The notes under the pieces: generated by a model
Databases searched by the model: none
Told to the model about the DNA's origin: nothing
The model's input: the letters and a program-made list of their open reading frames with translations, nothing else
Origin: a virus
Virus record (IMG/VR): IMGVR_UViG_3300033388_003659
Coordinates: 1 to 25,582 of that record
Length of the DNA stretch: 25,582 nucleotides
Direction: 5' to 3' (one strand)
Position numbers and translations under genes: made by a program
Part shown: positions 23,845-25,582 of the stretch, piece after piece
Layout: each line of letters begins with the position of its first letter
How positions within the stretch are numbered: position 1 is the stretch's first letter

Positions 23845-25582
23845 CTATACCTTTTCGACACCATTTTTTGACATTTTGGTTAAATCTATATCAATTTCAC
23901 AAGCTCCACCAGCACAAGCTAGTTCACCACTTAAATCTGTATTATCTTCTAATTCTATAACTTTAGATAAATCAATGTTTGTTAAAGACTTCATCATTTT
24001 TTTATAAGTTTCGACATCACAATCTTCGAATGGTGCTTGGTCATATGTACCACCATTATAAGGTAATACAGACAAACCGTTATAATACTTACGATTAGTC
24101 CACATCCACTCTCCAGCTAACTCCCAATCTTCTGGTTTTAAAGATACGGTTGCTGACACATTATGTGTGTTTTGACCTGTCCTATGACCTGGATTAATCC
24201 ATTCTTGTGATACTTTCTTAACCCTTTCTAATAAATCAAATGGTGATTCATGTCTTAATATAGAACCTTCTGGTGCTTTTTGTGGTACTGAGATTACAGC
24301 GGTATCGTGTGGTCTAAATAATTCGTCTTCTACTAAATCAGGGTGATTTGTGACTAAATAATTATAAATAGACTCATTCTTACCTACTCTCATTCTTCTA
24401 ACATAATAATCGTTATGCCAAGCGTGAATACCAGATGAAGTACCCAATGTTAAAGATGTTGTACCAGCTGGTTTAACTGTAGTAGTTCTAGCTGATTCGT
24501 TTATACCTATAATATCAGCAATCCTTTTATTCTCTTCTTTAACAATATCTGCGGCTTCAGTCATGTCATAACCCAACACAACACCTGAACCAATACCAGT
24601 CATAGATACACCTATTAAAGCATCTTTCTCTGTGGTTCTTTTCCATATATCCCTTAAGTAATGGAAATCTGTATAACCAGCTTGTAATGTACCAATAAAG
24701 GATGCTGCCTTTACTCTTTCATTTAAATCTTCCTGTGACTCAATATTGGATACGTTTACTTCACATAAATTACAGAACTGAAATGGTCTTAGTGCTATCT
24801 CACAACATGGGTTGGTTCCCCAATCTTTATCATAAGTAAAATAAATACCTGGTTCACCAGCATTTGATAATTCCACTCGTTTCCATAAATCTAAGAAAAA
24901 ACTTTTTGTAATTCTATTTCTTAATAATACAGCTGAATTATTAGCTCTACCCCTTTGTGGGTTTAACTCCCACCAATTACCTGATTTACAAGAAATCATT
25001 TCATTGTCATCAGCTGAAAATAAACTAATAAGTGCTGCTCTTCTAATACCACCAGCTAATACTGCATCAGCAATATAACAAATTATATCATGAGTTTCTA
25101 AAGTAGTTAATTTCTCACCATCTTTTTTATTATCTAAAACACCAGTGATTTTAAGTATACACTCTTTTAGTGGTTGGGGTCCTGGTGCTTTACCACCTGA
25201 TGTAACCAACATAGCTCCTTTTGGTCTAATATCTGAAAAATCGAATCTTGGTGTAGATGAATTAGTACCTAGGTAAGATTTCATTAAAACTTTTATTGCG
25301 TCAGCCCAACCTTCGATTGAATCTGCTATAACAAACCTTCTTGTTCTATTAGGGTTTGGTTTTCTAATTTCTGGTAATTTTTCCACATGATGATTTTGTA
25401 CTGAATAACCTACACCTGTACCACCTAACAATAAAAACATTGTTTCTGAAAATGCGTCTAAGTGGTCGATAGGTAAATAAGCACAGTTATAAATTCTATT
25501 TGGTGAAATTTCAATTGGTTTACCACCGAATTGCATACTTCTCATTGAGGGTAATACTTTTTTGTCGTATACAAATTTATAT
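23845..25582 (-). CDS. nrdJ: Ribonucleoside-triphosphate reductase, adenosylcobalamin-dependent class II monomeric type (partial, 5' end off window)
   Basis: This enzyme reduces ribonucleotides to deoxyribonucleotides using a cobalamin-generated thiyl radical. The frame is open to the right edge (residues YKFVYDKKVLPS precede MRSMQFGGKP), so the ATG at 25545 is internal and about 100 N-terminal residues are missing. Counting from that Met: NCAYLPID (20-27) carries the first redox Cys; MFLLLGGTGVGYSVQ (36-50) is the conserved loop; NPCCEI (245-250) carries the predicted radical Cys (247) and Glu (249), with the second redox Cys eleven residues on (258, CNL); TTVKPAGTTSLTLGTSSGIH (355-374) is the phosphate-binding region; and C-x4-C (544, 549) near the C-terminus is the re-reduction pair of the Lactobacillus leichmannii-type enzyme. 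The Cys after the radical Cys, where NPCGE is common, is notable. A strong terminator follows 25 bases after the stop. Confidence 0.93.
   Translation of the reverse strand, partial: YKFVYDKKVLPSMRSMQFGGKPIEISPNRIYNCAYLPIDHLDAFSETMFLLLGGTGVGYSVQNHHVEKLPEIRKPNPNRTRRFVIADSIEGWADAIKVLMKSYLGTNSSTPRFDFSDIRPKGAMLVTSGGKAPGPQPLKECILKITGVLDNKKDGEKLTTLETHDIICYIADAVLAGGIRRAALISLFSADDNEMISCKSGNWWELNPQRGRANNSAVLLRNRITKSFFLDLWKRVELSNAGEPGIYFTYDKDWGTNPCCEIALRPFQFCNLCEVNVSNIESQEDLNERVKAASFIGTLQAGYTDFHYLRDIWKRTTEKDALIGVSMTGIGSGVVLGYDMTEAADIVKEENKRIADIIGINESARTTTVKPAGTTSLTLGTSSGIHAWHNDYYVRRMRVGKNESIYNYLVTNHPDLVEDELFRPHDTAVISVPQKAPEGSILRHESPFDLLERVKKVSQEWINPGHRTGQNTHNVSATVSLKPEDWELAGEWMWTNRKYYNGLSVLPYNGGTYDQAPFEDCDVETYKKMMKSLTNIDLSKVIELEDNTDLSGELACAGGACEIDIDLTKMSKNGVEKV

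Overview
This window looks like part of the genome of a large, AT-rich, contractile-tailed (myovirus-type) bacteriophage. Every credible gene lies on the minus strand, so transcription runs from high to low coordinates. Two recognisable baseplate wedge genes of the T4 gp25 and gp6 (baseplate J) types, followed by a protein with a P2 gpI-like segment, anchor the identification. None of the starts I examined has a convincing Shine-Dalgarno sequence; the leaders are simply A-rich. Two virion proteins carry versions of the Cys-bracketed 'C-T-D-P-x-A-x-N-Y-N' motif that is common in secreted proteins of Bacteroidota. Together these suggest, as inference, a phage of a Bacteroidota (perhaps flavobacterial) host.

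Layout in transcription order (right to left). At 25582-23845 is the 3' part of an adenosylcobalamin-dependent (class II, monomeric type) ribonucleotide reductase, closed by a strong intrinsic terminator at 23791-23820. A short AT-rich leader follows, and then one very compact run of tail/baseplate genes: gp25-like (23721-23317), gp6/baseplate-J-like (23305-21443), two proteins I cannot name (595 and 342 aa), a 1021-aa Cys/Asn/Gly-rich protein with two calcium-loop-like motifs and a CxxCxxCxxC cluster, three smaller unknown proteins (155, 300 and 159 aa), and a 1160-aa protein joining a P2 gpI-like baseplate region to a Cys-rich repeat region. Next come a 550-aa paralogue of that Cys-rich half, a 738-aa trimeric-fibre-type protein (tandem repeats, YadA-like head repeats, C-terminal peptidase G2/intramolecular chaperone domain), unknown proteins of 184, 533 and 1055 aa, and the 5' part of a further probable virion protein that starts with GTG and runs off the left edge. 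Most junctions overlap by a few bases or are separated by 0-15 bases.

How the genes work together: the RNR would supply deoxynucleotides for replication. The rest plausibly builds the baseplate and the host-contact apparatus, with gp25/gp6/gpI-like proteins forming the wedges and the repeat-rich proteins decorating the outside.

The most notable points are (i) a probable +1 frameshift (programmed or a sequence error) near 10293-10311 that hides the real C-terminus of the 1160-aa protein, (ii) the tandem duplication of a Cys-rich 'ECC...G-x-P-V-x-W' module across two adjacent genes, and (iii) metal-binding-like and membrane-helix-like elements in otherwise unrecognised baseplate-region proteins. 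No tRNA, CRISPR array, insertion sequence or plus-strand gene was found.
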